The notes beneath the pieces were generated by a model. That model saw only the letters and a program-made list of their open reading frames with translations, had not been told where the DNA came from and did no database searches. Shown here piece after piece: positions 37,308 to 45,729 of a DNA stretch of 53,470 nt; within the stretch, counting starts at the first letter, position 1; every line of letters starts with the position of its first letter. Source of the DNA: Crenothrix polyspora (GTDB taxonomy: Bacteria; Pseudomonadota; Gammaproteobacteria; Methylococcales; Methylomonadaceae); contig CAMDNJ010000003.1 of the NCBI GenBank assembly GCA_945902915.1, forward strand, positions 1-53,470, in the 5' to 3' direction. A program made the translations under genes and the position numbers.

Positions 37308-38228
37308 TCAATTAGATCCCAATACCTTTTGTTTACGTGCTAATTTCTTAGCGGCTTTTTGTTCACGAATAATGCCGACTTCTATCAGTTCTTCTTCCAT
37401 CATTGGTGGGGTTTCAAGGCTGAGTCTACAGATCATGCCTGCACGTAATTCGGTTAAAAATATTTTAGAGACTCTGTCCATATCTATGCGGTTACCTGAG
37501 CGTAAACAACCTCGACTACGCCCTATGGCTTCTAACAATTGATGCTCTGTTTCTGGCAATTGCTTTAACTCATAACGTGTTTTAACGGCTTCAGGATAAT
37601 GCGTTAACAGGTATTCAGCGGCAAAATAAGCAATATGGTCATGACTTATGGCGGTATCTTTAATAGCGCCGGTGGTTGCTAATCTAAAGCCACTGTTTTT
37701 ATTTTCCACATTCGGCCATAACAGTCCCGGTGTATCGACTAAAATAATGCCGTTGCCAATATCGATGCGTTGCTGCATTTTGGTGATAGCCGGTTCATTA
37801 CCGGTTTTAGCAATCATTCTGCCAGCTAAGATATTAATCAGCGTAGATTTGCCTACATTGGGTATACCCATTATTAAGGTATGTATGGGTTTATCACCTG
37901 AGCCCTTGTTAGGTACCATTTTGTGACATAAGTCTGTCAGTTGGCGAATCTTGTCAGGCTGGTCTACAGTAACCGCTATGGTTTTTACGTTTTGTTCTTG
38001 TTCTAAATATGATTGCCATAGGTCGGTAATGATGGGGTCAGCAAGATCGCTTTTACTGAGTACTTTGATACAAGGTTTGTTGCCACGTATCTGGCTAAGC
38101 ATGGGGTTTTGACTGCTAAAGGGGATGCGTGCATCGATCACTTCAATCATCAAATCAACTTGATGTAAGGTTTCTTTGATTTCTTTGCTGGCCTTGTGCA
38201 TGTGACCGGGGTACCACTGAATAAGCAT
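37308..38228 (-). CDS. rbgA: Ribosome biogenesis GTPase YlqF/RbgA
   Basis: A circularly permuted GTPase that acts late in 50S subunit assembly (known in Bacillus). The 306 residues show the permuted motif order: G4 SKSD at 58-61, G1 GIPNVGKST at 121-129, then G3 DTPGLLWPN near 171. The start MLIQWYPGHMHKASKEI is the family signature. The C-terminal helical RNA-binding domain is present. It is a single gene with no close neighbour. Confidence 0.94.
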   Translation of the reverse strand: MLIQWYPGHMHKASKEIKETLHQVDLMIEVIDARIPFSSQNPMLSQIRGNKPCIKVLSKSDLADPIITDLWQSYLEQEQNVKTIAVTVDQPDKIRQLTDLCHKMVPNKGSGDKPIHTLIMGIPNVGKSTLINILAGRMIAKTGNEPAITKMQQRIDIGNGIILVDTPGLLWPNVENKNSGFRLATTGAIKDTAISHDHIAYFAAEYLLTHYPEAVKTRYELKQLPETEHQLLEAIGRSRGCLRSGNRIDMDRVSKIFLTELRAGMICRLSLETPPMMEEELIEVGIIREQKAAKKLARKQKVLGSN

Positions 38229-38414
38229 AATATTTTATATAGAATAAGAGAACATGGATTTTGGTGCGTAAAACATAGCTTACACACCGAATAAAACTAT
38301 TAGCTGACACAATACCAGATTACAGCTTTTAAAAGTAGGCGTCAGAATGTTAAATGTAAATTCATTGCTAAGCTATAAACTGAATTAGCAATGAATTAAG
38401 GGCAGGAGTACAGA

Positions 38415-39494
38415 TTATTCAGCTCTAGCTTCGGTATTAAGCCATAACAAAAACAGCTCATAACCCAGTGCTAAAATGACAGCACCTATGAACAGACCAA
38501 TTACGCCGTAACTTAGTAGTCCACCAATGGCACCCATAAAAATAATAGCCATAGGGGTTTTTACACCACGGCTTAATAGGATAGGTTTGAGTATATGATC
38601 TATTAAGGCAAGGAAGACATAGAAGACTAATAGCGCCACAGCGGTAGTGGTTTGAGCCGTATAAAATAGATAAATAATAATAGGCACGATGATAGGTGCA
38701 ACACCGATCTGAGCAATAGCTAAAATGAGACACAGCAACGCCCAAAGACCTGCTAAAGGAACGCCAGCCAACATAAAAGCCAGCCCCGCTAAGATACTTT
38801 GAAGGAAGGCTACGCCTAAAATGCCGTTTGCAACACTACGCACGGTATTTTCTAAAAGATCAGCAAACTCGCCGCCTTTTTCATGAGTTAATCTATGAGT
38901 AATGGCCCGTAATGCTCGATTACTGCCTTCTGAATTAGCTAACAAGAAACCAGCGATAATAATGGCAATGACAAAATGTAAAATAGCCATGCTTGCGCTA
39001 GTCGCAGCTGATAATAACCAACTGCCTATGATTTTCAGTGTGGGTGTGAGTTCTTGTAAAGCACTGGTAAAGTTCTCTGAAGCCAGTAACCAGAATTTGG
39101 TTAGAGGTTCGCCGATCAGGATGACTTTATTTAGATTTTCAGGAGGCTTGGGGATTGATAATGAGCCGTCTTTGATTTTCTCTGCCAGCATTTTTAAGCC
39201 TTCAATTAAGGTCTCTGTGAGTAGAGCAGAGGGTGCAATTAATATAATCAGGAAGGTCAGCGTAAACAAGAAGGCCGTAAGTTTGTTGCGTTCACCTAAT
39301 GCAATTTTGAGTCGCAGATACAAGGGGTACGCTGCAACAGCGATAATAGCCCCCCAAATTATAGTACTGATAAATGGCTCTACAATCTTGAAACACCAAA
39401 TGGAAATGATGAGTAATAAGCCAATACGAATGGTCGCTTCTAATGATCTATTAAGAAAAACGCTATCGTTGCTTGCAGAGCTAGAAATTTTCAT
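38415..39494 (-). CDS. AI-2E family (PerM/YdiK-like) transporter
   Basis: A 359-residue membrane protein with about eight spans in the family order: two N-terminal hairpins (LLLIISIWCFKIVEPFISTI, WGAIIAVAAYPLYLRL), a periplasmic helical loop, and the C-terminal block GILGVAFLQSILAGLAFM ... LWALLCLILAIAQIG. Family members export varied small molecules; the autoinducer-2 label is historical. The substrate is unknown. Confidence 0.9.
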   Translation of the reverse strand: MKISSSASNDSVFLNRSLEATIRIGLLLIISIWCFKIVEPFISTIIWGAIIAVAAYPLYLRLKIALGERNKLTAFLFTLTFLIILIAPSALLTETLIEGLKMLAEKIKDGSLSIPKPPENLNKVILIGEPLTKFWLLASENFTSALQELTPTLKIIGSWLLSAATSASMAILHFVIAIIIAGFLLANSEGSNRALRAITHRLTHEKGGEFADLLENTVRSVANGILGVAFLQSILAGLAFMLAGVPLAGLWALLCLILAIAQIGVAPIIVPIIIYLFYTAQTTTAVALLVFYVFLALIDHILKPILLSRGVKTPMAIIFMGAIGGLLSYGVIGLFIGAVILALGYELFLLWLNTEARAE

Positions 39495-39642
39495 AGTAGA
39501 TTTCTTATAAATGAATTTTAATGTGAGTCAGTATAGCGCACAAAAGCTGAGTTACTATGTGCTATCCAAATCGTGTGCTGAGTCTTAATAGTTATACGAT
39601 ATCCCTTATTTAGATATATAGCCGATTATAAATAATAAAGTA

Positions 39643-40020
39643 ATGTCAAAATCAAAGAAAAAAGAAATTAATTGGCTGCCTGACGTTGAAATCCATGATT
39701 ACCCAGCCGCAGTATCTTATTTAAGTATCATTTATAATCCTGACAAAGTCGATCAACTTGTCATCGCTCTTAAAGCCTCTGCCATTGTGCAATTTAAAGC
39801 CAAGGATATTTTTCGTGCTTCAAAGTTATCGTTATTAGGCGTGAGTAATTCTCATGTACAGAAAGATACTAAAAAGATTAAAAAAAACATGGCGTTGTCA
39901 CCTTTATTACTAGTGAGAGATGAACTTAATGGACTGGTGATTATTGCAGATGGTTATCATCGTTTATGTGCCATCTATAGGTTTGATGAAGATGCCATGA
40001 TTTTTTGCAAAATTGTTTAG
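39643..40020 (+). CDS. Small ParB/sulfiredoxin-like hypothetical protein
   Basis: A 125-residue soluble protein. Its C-terminal half has the ParB/Srx-like pattern SPLLLVRD ... LVIIADGYHRLCAIYRFDED, where ParB and Srx proteins carry a nucleotide-binding G-[HYF]-R motif (here DGYHR). There is no HTH and no partner parA, so it is not a partition protein. A stand-alone conserved hypothetical, convergent with MarC. Nucleotide binding or hydrolysis is a reasonable guess only. Confidence 0.65.
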   Translation: MSKSKKKEINWLPDVEIHDYPAAVSYLSIIYNPDKVDQLVIALKASAIVQFKAKDIFRASKLSLLGVSNSHVQKDTKKIKKNMALSPLLLVRDELNGLVIIADGYHRLCAIYRFDEDAMIFCKIV

Positions 40021-40046
40021 ATTGAGGCTAATACGATAAGCTTAGC

Positions 40047-40688
40047 TTATGCTATACCTGCCAGCATAGGAAACAGGACTGACAAGCCATTAGCAATAAA
40101 TTCTACAGCAATTGCGGCGAGTAGTAAGCCCATCACTCTAGTCACCACATTAATGCCGGTCTGGCCCATGAAGCCGGCAATTTTTGGAGCAACCAGCAAA
40201 GCTACCCATACAATGAATGAGACTGAAAAAATCACAGCGCTCATTAATAAAAAATGCTGCCAAGTATGTCCCATGTGACCATAAACAATGGTGGTACTAA
40301 TGGCGCCTGGGCCACTTAATAATGGAATAGCTAATGGCACTACGGCAACTGATTCTTTTTCAGAAGATTCTGCCTGTTCCTCCGGTGTATGTCTAGCTCT
40401 GTCAGGGGTAGCATGTAACATTCTCAGCCCCATTAACAATATCAGTATGCCACCTGCCACACGAAATGCTGGAAGACCAATGTTAAAAAAATTCAAGATG
40501 GGTTCACCAGCAAGCAATGAAATCTGCAGCACCATGAACACAGCGCAGGCACAAACTAGTGCAGTACGTTTTTTGTCTGTACGTGATCGTGCAGCCGTTA
40601 ACGCCATAAAAGTCGGTATAGCGCCAATGGGATTAACGACAGACATTAGTCCCGCTGATAATTGTATATATTCGTTCCAATTGGACAT
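40047..40688 (-). CDS. MarC family integral membrane protein
   Basis: A 213-residue protein with six membrane spans in the MarC/NAAT pattern: SAGLMSVVNPIGAIPTFMAL at the start, FRVAGGILILLMGLRML in the third span, then the cytoplasmic loop (HTPEEQAESSEKE) and VVPLAIPLLSGPGAISTTIV. The family was annotated as antibiotic resistance and later as neutral amino-acid transport in archaea; the role here is unknown. Confidence 0.92.
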   Translation of the reverse strand: MSNWNEYIQLSAGLMSVVNPIGAIPTFMALTAARSRTDKKRTALVCACAVFMVLQISLLAGEPILNFFNIGLPAFRVAGGILILLMGLRMLHATPDRARHTPEEQAESSEKESVAVVPLAIPLLSGPGAISTTIVYGHMGHTWQHFLLMSAVIFSVSFIVWVALLVAPKIAGFMGQTGINVVTRVMGLLLAAIAVEFIANGLSVLFPMLAGIA

Positions 40689-40721
40689 GAGTAAAATGTT
40701 CAGGTGATTAAGATTTGAGCT

Positions 40722-40897
40722 TTAGAAGATTAGCCAGAGTGCGACAAGAGGGCTGATATTCAGCAGTATGATGCCGACTTTGTAGACGGCCATGCCCGCA
40801 TAATGAAGTGTATGAAAGGTTTCATTCGAAAAATGAAACCATCGTTTATGTAGGCGATACTATAAAGTAAAAAGGTTTTGATGGTATCGGGATTCAT
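40722..40897 (-). pseudogene. Broken DUF6868 family gene
   Basis: The ATG overlaps the stop of the upstream kinase gene (ATGA) and reads MNPDTIKTFLLYSIAY, then diverges. In another frame the same strand continues YRLHKRWFHFSNETFHTLHY and AGMAVYKVGIILLNI-SPLVALWLIF to a stop. Together these match the start and end of DUF6868 small membrane proteins (about 80 residues), with the first membrane span between them missing. The 176-bp length against about 243 bp expected indicates a deletion of roughly 67 bp that also shifts frame. Family recognition is from memory; the two-frame split is seen directly. Confidence 0.7.
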
Positions 40898-41805
40898 AAA
40901 TGCATGAGTTTGGTAATTGAATCGGATGAAATGAAGGGGTTAGCCCCTTCATGACTAGCAACTATTGCAGCTAAGGCACAAGCAAAATCTAGGGCTTTTT
41001 GTGGCTGCTCATTGACTAATAATTGACTCAATAATCCAGCAAGAAAAGAGTCGCCGGCACCAACCGTATCGGCAACATTAACTTTATAACCACTATTAAA
41101 ATAAAGTTGCTCATTGTAATACAAAACCGCCCCAAGCCTGCCTTTTGTAACACAAATGCTTTTTGCATCAATTTGCCCAGCAATGAAAAGGATGTTTTCT
41201 TCCAACGATTGAAAAGGGGAGTTTAAATAGCCGCTAATTTCATACAATTCATCATCGTTAAACTTAATAAAGTCAGATTGTTGCATTAGATTGATAAGCA
41301 ATGCTTGGCTATAAAAAGGTGCGCGCAGATTAACATCAAAGATTTTATAGGATGCTTTTTTAAGCAGTTCTTGCAAGCTGTTATAAGACCGTTCATCCCT
41401 ACAAGCCAAACTTCCAAACACTAAGGCATCGGAATTTTTTAGCGCGTTTATTGCTGTAGTAGTAGCTTTTATGTCATCCCAAGCGACTGGGTAATTGATG
41501 GTATAAGAAGCCGAGCCTTGTTCATCTAATTGGACTAAAACTTCTCCTGTAGTCAAGATGTCATCTATTTGAATAGTATCTGTGGAAACATGATTGGCTT
41601 GAATAAAGCTTAATAATTCATTTCCTAAAGCATCATTGCCAATTTTACTAATTATTTGTGCATTAATCCCTAATGAAGCTAATCTCAACGCCACGTTTAA
41701 AGGCGCACCCCCTATTTTTTTGTAAGAGGGAAAAATGTCAAACAACACTTCTCCAAAACATATTACCGTTTTTTTCATAATCACAGTTTTTGAACGATTT
41801 ATCAA
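40894..41805 (-). CDS. PfkB family carbohydrate kinase (fructokinase-like)
   Basis: A ribokinase-fold sugar kinase, about 294 residues if translation starts at MKKTVICFGEVLFDIFP (41778), or 303 from the upstream ATG. Signatures: IGGAPLNVALRLASLG (PfkB motif 1, substrate side), then DTVGAGDSFLAGLL (PfkB motif 2 with catalytic Asp) near residue 255. Similarity to fructokinases is suggested by GEVLFDIFP and the GGAP motif; the substrate is not proven. The former downstream partner, a DUF6868 gene, is broken. Confidence 0.88.
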   Translation of the reverse strand: MINRSKTVIMKKTVICFGEVLFDIFPSYKKIGGAPLNVALRLASLGINAQIISKIGNDALGNELLSFIQANHVSTDTIQIDDILTTGEVLVQLDEQGSASYTINYPVAWDDIKATTTAINALKNSDALVFGSLACRDERSYNSLQELLKKASYKIFDVNLRAPFYSQALLINLMQQSDFIKFNDDELYEISGYLNSPFQSLEENILFIAGQIDAKSICVTKGRLGAVLYYNEQLYFNSGYKVNVADTVGAGDSFLAGLLSQLLVNEQPQKALDFACALAAIVASHEGANPFISSDSITKLMHL

Positions 41806-41880
41806 AAGTTCTTGGCGTTATTGAAAGTGATTCGCTAATCGCTAAAACCTACGATTAGATGGCTGGTTTTATTTAGAACC

Positions 41881-42168
41881 TTACTCCTTAGTTTCTGAGA
41901 TCAAAGGCTTAGCAACTATACCCAGCATTTTTTGTAGATAATCAGGGTTTTGTGTGGCGGGTTGAGATACGCCTATTTTAACTTCTGTCCAATCCACCAT
42001 CTCTGCTGAACCCCAAGATAATAAGTAAGCCACAGCAAAAATTAGAGTGCCGCGTGCCATGCCCTTAGCCAAGCCTTTGCCTTCAAGGTAAATACGGAGA
42101 TACTTGGCTACAAGGATAAAGACTAACGTGGATATAATCAGGTTCCATAGGGAAGGTAGTACGAACAT
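41881..42168 (-). CDS. Small membrane protein, unknown
   Basis: A 95-residue protein with two hydrophobic segments (LWNLIISTLVFILVAKYL and GTLIFAVAYLLSWGSAEM) separated by a basic Gly-Lys-rich loop (EGKGLAKGMARG), then a soluble tail. No family recognised. It lies between the lipocalin and kinase genes on the same strand, about 75 bp from the kinase. Confidence 0.6.
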   Translation of the reverse strand: MFVLPSLWNLIISTLVFILVAKYLRIYLEGKGLAKGMARGTLIFAVAYLLSWGSAEMVDWTEVKIGVSQPATQNPDYLQKMLGIVAKPLISETKE

Positions 42169-42354
42169 TAGGGCTGTTTCTCTTAGGTTGGAATATTAGT
42201 TTTCAAGTGCACGATAAGGACAAAAAGTATTTTAAAAAATTTTTTTGAGCAGGATAAAATCTAGCCCTTTAGTCTCATAAACTCTCTAAGTCGATTACCG
42301 CCACTTTAAAGTCATTAGTACTAGAATACTAGAAACAAGTTATACCCGTTAGTT

Positions 42355-42891
42355 TTAATGTGCTTGATGCGGTACTTTACGTAATTTGCTTAGGTCATAG
42401 CCAAGATTAGCGACTTTTTTTGTTAGTTCCTGATATTGGCTATCATTAATTATTGGTGTTCGTGCCATTATCCAAACATAGTCTCGGGCATTTCTTGCAA
42501 TAATAGTGTTGTTATAATCCTGGTCAAGATGGGCAATGATATATTCAGATTTAAACGGCCAAAGAAATTGCATGCCCCAGACTGAGTTGCCGGTGTTTTC
42601 AACGACAAAACCACGGGGGTTGTAACGCTTTTCAGGGCCATCGAAGCTACCTTTGCGGAAAACAAACGTTGTATTAATACTACCATCTTTTTCGAGCTGG
42701 TAAGATTCAATAGCATTGTAGGCCTCTGTTTCAATGACTGTTGGTATACAAGCAATCACATACCAGTCGCCCATGAATTGATTCAAATTAACAGACGATA
42801 CTGGTTTGATAGGTGGCAAGTTATGGCTAGTGCAAGCACTGATTAGCGTGGTCAATAGTCCAGCTAATATACTGATTTTTTTATTGTTCAT
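42355..42891 (-). CDS. blc: Outer-membrane lipocalin (Blc type)
   Basis: A lipid-binding lipoprotein of 178 residues. Signal peptide with lipobox LISAC (Cys20) and Thr/Ser after it, so outer-membrane sorting is expected. Lipocalin signatures: MGDWYVIACIPTVIE (residues 40-54; GxW), then YNPRGFVVENTGNSVWGM and the closing WIMARTPIINDSQYQEL. Blc binds lysophospholipids and fatty acids. It lies beside the lipid-modification cluster, separated by a dispersed element, and a functional link is plausible. Confidence 0.92.
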   Translation of the reverse strand: MNNKKISILAGLLTTLISACTSHNLPPIKPVSSVNLNQFMGDWYVIACIPTVIETEAYNAIESYQLEKDGSINTTFVFRKGSFDGPEKRYNPRGFVVENTGNSVWGMQFLWPFKSEYIIAHLDQDYNNTIIARNARDYVWIMARTPIINDSQYQELTKKVANLGYDLSKLRKVPHQAH

Positions 42892-42930
42892 TTTTAGTCT
42901 CCAGATTAATTACTAACTAATGGTACGTAG

Positions 42931-43226
42931 CCATTCAGCGTTAAAAAACAAATAATGAGGTCGCTATCGCGACGATTTGTTAATCGGGTATTCGCACCCG
43001 AAGGCGAGATACTTTCTTTTGCGCAGCCTTTAGAAAGTATCCAAAGAAAAGGCGGCTCGATTGGAGCACAACCTGCGCTCCTCGGTTTTGTCGGGGGGAG
43101 GTGAGAGGGCGTCCTGCCCTCCTAAAGACGCGCGGCATCAATGCCGCGCCCCTACGGGCTAATCCCAACAAAACCTGCGGTGCTCGGCGCGGCAAACGAG
43201 AGTAAAACGATGTTACTGCGTAATGT
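42931..43226. repeat. Structured dispersed element, copy 2 (~296 bp)
   Basis: Second copy of the element at 14648-14946, same orientation, differing at scattered positions. Its hairpins are conserved, including GATACTTTC/GAAAGTATC and the GC-rich GCGCGGCAT/ATGCCGCGC. Outer bases CTAAC...TACGTAG on the left and the complement of CTGCGTA...GTTAG on the right hint at terminal inverted repeats. It lies between the lipocalin and the methyltransferase. Arginine-rich frames inside it are taken as non-coding. Confidence 0.88.
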
Positions 43227-43279
43227 TAGTCACTAAAACAAGTTAAACAGAATTTTGATTTAAACTTCTTAAACATTAT

Positions 43280-44302
43280 TCAGCTAGTCTTTATAAAAAG
43301 ATAATGAGCTACCTGCCATTCATTACCTTCGTTATAACCAAACAACTCTGCACAGGACATAAAAAAGATACGCCAGCGTTGCTGCCAAATAGCGGCTTGT
43401 TTGTTACCATAGGTCGTTTTGAATACCGCGCGAATTTCCTTACGATGTTGATCCATATTATTTAACCAAGCTTCAGCCGTTTTTTGATAATGACTACCGC
43501 ATAAGTCCCATTGATATTGTAGCTGTAAATCTTTTTGAAAATGCAGCAAGGTATCTCGTGCAGGCATAAGTCCACCGGTAAAAAAATAGCGCCCCATCCA
43601 GTTATCATCACCTTCGGTTTCAAAGGGATAAGCCAAGTTATGATGACAAAAAATGTGCACAAATAGCTTGCCGTCAAGATTTAGCCAACTTGAAATTTTA
43701 CTTAACAGGCTGTCATAATTACGCATGTGTTCGAACATTTCTACAGAGACTATGCGATCAAAGTGTTTGTCCAAAGTGAGTTGATTAACATCACAGGTAA
43801 TCACTTCGATATTTCCAAAGCCGCGTTGCTTTGCCTGTAGTTGAATATATTCACGTTGGCTATTGGAATTGGACACGGCGGTAATGTGGCTAGTTGGAAA
43901 ATGCTCAGCCATCCATAACGTTAAAGAGCCCCAACCGCAACCTAGTTCGAGTATCTGTTGTCCATCAAGCAATTCAGCGCGTTCAGCTGTAAGAGCTAAC
44001 ATCCGAGCTTCTGCTTGATCAATGTTTTCGGTTTGCGCATCCCAGTAACATGAGGAGTATTTAAGGTGTTTGCCCAAGGCATATTTATAAAATGCTGCAG
44101 GGACTTCGTAATGCTGAACATTAGCGGCAACGGTTTCAATGGCAATCGGGCTTTGGCGAAGGTTTTCCAGCAACAGTTCATAACGTTGTTCTTTGCCATG
44201 ACTAGACTCATCCTGCAAACGTTGTTTTAACAGTTTCCTGATACCGAAGCGTATCAAACTATCAGGTAATAAATTATGTTCTGCAAGAGTAATAGACTTC
44301 AT
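43280..44302 (-). CDS. Cfa-like SAM-dependent methyltransferase
   Basis: About 340 residues from the preferred start (MKSITLAEHNLLPDSLIRFG), preceded by AAGAG; a longer frame to 44491 would run into the DUF1295 gene and is not supported. SAM site: ILELGCGWGSLTLWMAEHFP near residue 120, then VTCDVNQL-type acidic loop and VSVEMFEHMRNYDSLL. It resembles cyclopropane-fatty-acid synthases but lacks their N-terminal lipid domain. Last gene of the lipid cluster; methylation of an unsaturated acyl chain is inferred. Confidence 0.85.
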   Translation of the reverse strand: MKSITLAEHNLLPDSLIRFGIRKLLKQRLQDESSHGKEQRYELLLENLRQSPIAIETVAANVQHYEVPAAFYKYALGKHLKYSSCYWDAQTENIDQAEARMLALTAERAELLDGQQILELGCGWGSLTLWMAEHFPTSHITAVSNSNSQREYIQLQAKQRGFGNIEVITCDVNQLTLDKHFDRIVSVEMFEHMRNYDSLLSKISSWLNLDGKLFVHIFCHHNLAYPFETEGDDNWMGRYFFTGGLMPARDTLLHFQKDLQLQYQWDLCGSHYQKTAEAWLNNMDQHRKEIRAVFKTTYGNKQAAIWQQRWRIFFMSCAELFGYNEGNEWQVAHYLFIKTS

Positions 44303-44426
44303 GATGGATCTCTTATTTGATTTGTATTTATAATAACTACGGATGAAGACGATTTGTAAAATCTTAACAAATTTCCGCCTAGCTATGGCTATAGTGGGGT
44401 GTTGGGTTATGTTGAGGTTCACCCAC

Positions 44427-45194
44427 TCATGGCTTAGGCCACCATGGGAAAAATATACTGGTGGACTTCTGGTATAAACGGTAATCCTCACCCCGATTGT
44501 GTAAGGCCTGTTGTTCAGTAAATGGAATGCCGGTAAACCAGTATAAAAAACAAAACATCACTACAGGTGCGAGCCATAACCAGTATTGGTATGCTCCGCC
44601 CCAGCCCATGAGTGGATAAGCAAACCAATGCAGCCACTCGAAAAAATAATTAGGATGTCTAGAATAACGCCACCAGCCATTACGGCAGCTTAAGCCTTTA
44701 TTATCTGGATTGTTTCTAAACTCAGCTAATTGTTGATCTGCCTTGGTTTCACCGTAAAGTGCCAAGGCCGAAAGTAGCAAGGCTGCTATTACAAAATAGG
44801 CCTCTGGCTTTGTATTTTGAGCAACTGCCCAGAAGGGTAATGACAAGATCCAGATAAATCCGGCCTGTACTAGAAAAAACAACAAAAATCCCAGCTGGGC
44901 TCTGTCTTTCATAGCTTTACGCATGGCGTTATAGCGCCCATCTTCGGTTTCTTTGAAGACTCGCCGCTGTAAATAATGACCCAAACGCAAAAACCAGCTA
45001 AAGGTCAATAGGCCCAAACTCAACTTTAAAAACAAAGGTGCTGTGCCGGTAAAAGCATACCAAGGCCCTGCTAACATCATGCCGTATGCCCAGATGACAT
45101 CAACAATTCCAGCGTTGGCATGTCGTTTTTGCCAATACCAAGCCAGTAACATGGCGAAGACACTAAAAGCCGCAATGACTATTAAGCTATACAT
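44427..45194 (-). CDS. DUF1295 family membrane protein (steroid 5-alpha-reductase-like)
   Basis: A 255-residue protein with six to seven membrane spans. Conserved C-terminal block of the DUF1295/ICMT-like group: GLSCRNGWWRYSRHPNYFFE, then FTGIPFTEQQALHNRGEDY. The HPNYFFEW motif is where relatives bind NADPH or SAM. It overlaps the upstream DUF2878 gene by 8 bp. Reduction or modification of a lipid is inferred from the cluster. Confidence 0.9.
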   Translation of the reverse strand: MYSLIVIAAFSVFAMLLAWYWQKRHANAGIVDVIWAYGMMLAGPWYAFTGTAPLFLKLSLGLLTFSWFLRLGHYLQRRVFKETEDGRYNAMRKAMKDRAQLGFLLFFLVQAGFIWILSLPFWAVAQNTKPEAYFVIAALLLSALALYGETKADQQLAEFRNNPDNKGLSCRNGWWRYSRHPNYFFEWLHWFAYPLMGWGGAYQYWLWLAPVVMFCFLYWFTGIPFTEQQALHNRGEDYRLYQKSTSIFFPWWPKP

Positions 45195-45729
45195 GGACTT
45201 TCTTCTCTTTTTTAAGATGTTTTAAATGCTTCGCTAACCACAGCAATAAGGGCAGGGCGATTGCCCAGCTTAAGCTCAAAGCTATAAATAAGCCCTCTGC
45301 TTCGCTAGCAATAGTCACGGCTCCCAAACGTGCTGCCGCCAGATACGATAAGGGACTAAAAACGGCGCCTAACATTGCTGCAAGCATAAGTCGCGATTGC
45401 AGCCAGGCTAAGGAATGATTGATTGTTAAGGCTAGACCTACCCATAAAATTAGTATCCATAATGGTGCAAGCTCAGATAAAGCCCACGCCCCTGTATACT
45501 GAAGCCAGCCTAGCTTTATCCAAGTCGTGTCAAGTATGAGTCCCAATAATACAGCGACTAGCATTAGCTGGAAGTCACCATAAACACGGCTAGCAGGCCG
45601 AAACTCCCAACATACAAAGCACATCAACACTAGTAGAGCTAACCAAAGCTGTCCCTGTGGGGCGCCAATAATAGCGCCAAACCATAAGACCTGCATCCAG
45701 AGCATATTGAACAAGTTATTACGATTCAT
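45187..45729 (-). CDS. DUF2878 family membrane protein
   Basis: About 180 residues from the preferred ATG (MNRNNLFNMLWMQVLWFGAI) with five or six membrane spans and the DUF2878 features GAPQGQLWLALLVLM, LGLILDTTWIKLGWLQY and a short basic C-terminus. The longer frame from 45786 adds 19 residues inside the Cfa gene and is not preferred. It overlaps the Cfa gene by 11 bp and DUF1295 by 8 bp. Function unknown; regularly found in this gene set. Confidence 0.87.
   Translation of the reverse strand: MNRNNLFNMLWMQVLWFGAIIGAPQGQLWLALLVLMCFVCWEFRPASRVYGDFQLMLVAVLLGLILDTTWIKLGWLQYTGAWALSELAPLWILILWVGLALTINHSLAWLQSRLMLAAMLGAVFSPLSYLAAARLGAVTIASEAEGLFIALSLSWAIALPLLLWLAKHLKHLKKEKKVHV

Noticed and set aside
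39643-40020. Chromosome partition ParB
   Set aside because: No HTH domain, no parA neighbour and no parS-like palindrome.
40818-40840. GGTTTCATT/AATGAAACC hairpin as terminator of the sugar kinase gene
   Set aside because: It lies inside the remains of the DUF6868 reading frame and lacks a proper T run; kept only as a possible weak terminator.
44303-44491. Upstream extension of the Cfa-like methyltransferase
   Set aside because: It would overlap the DUF1295 gene by 65 bp and adds unconserved sequence; MKSITLAEH start has a ribosome site.
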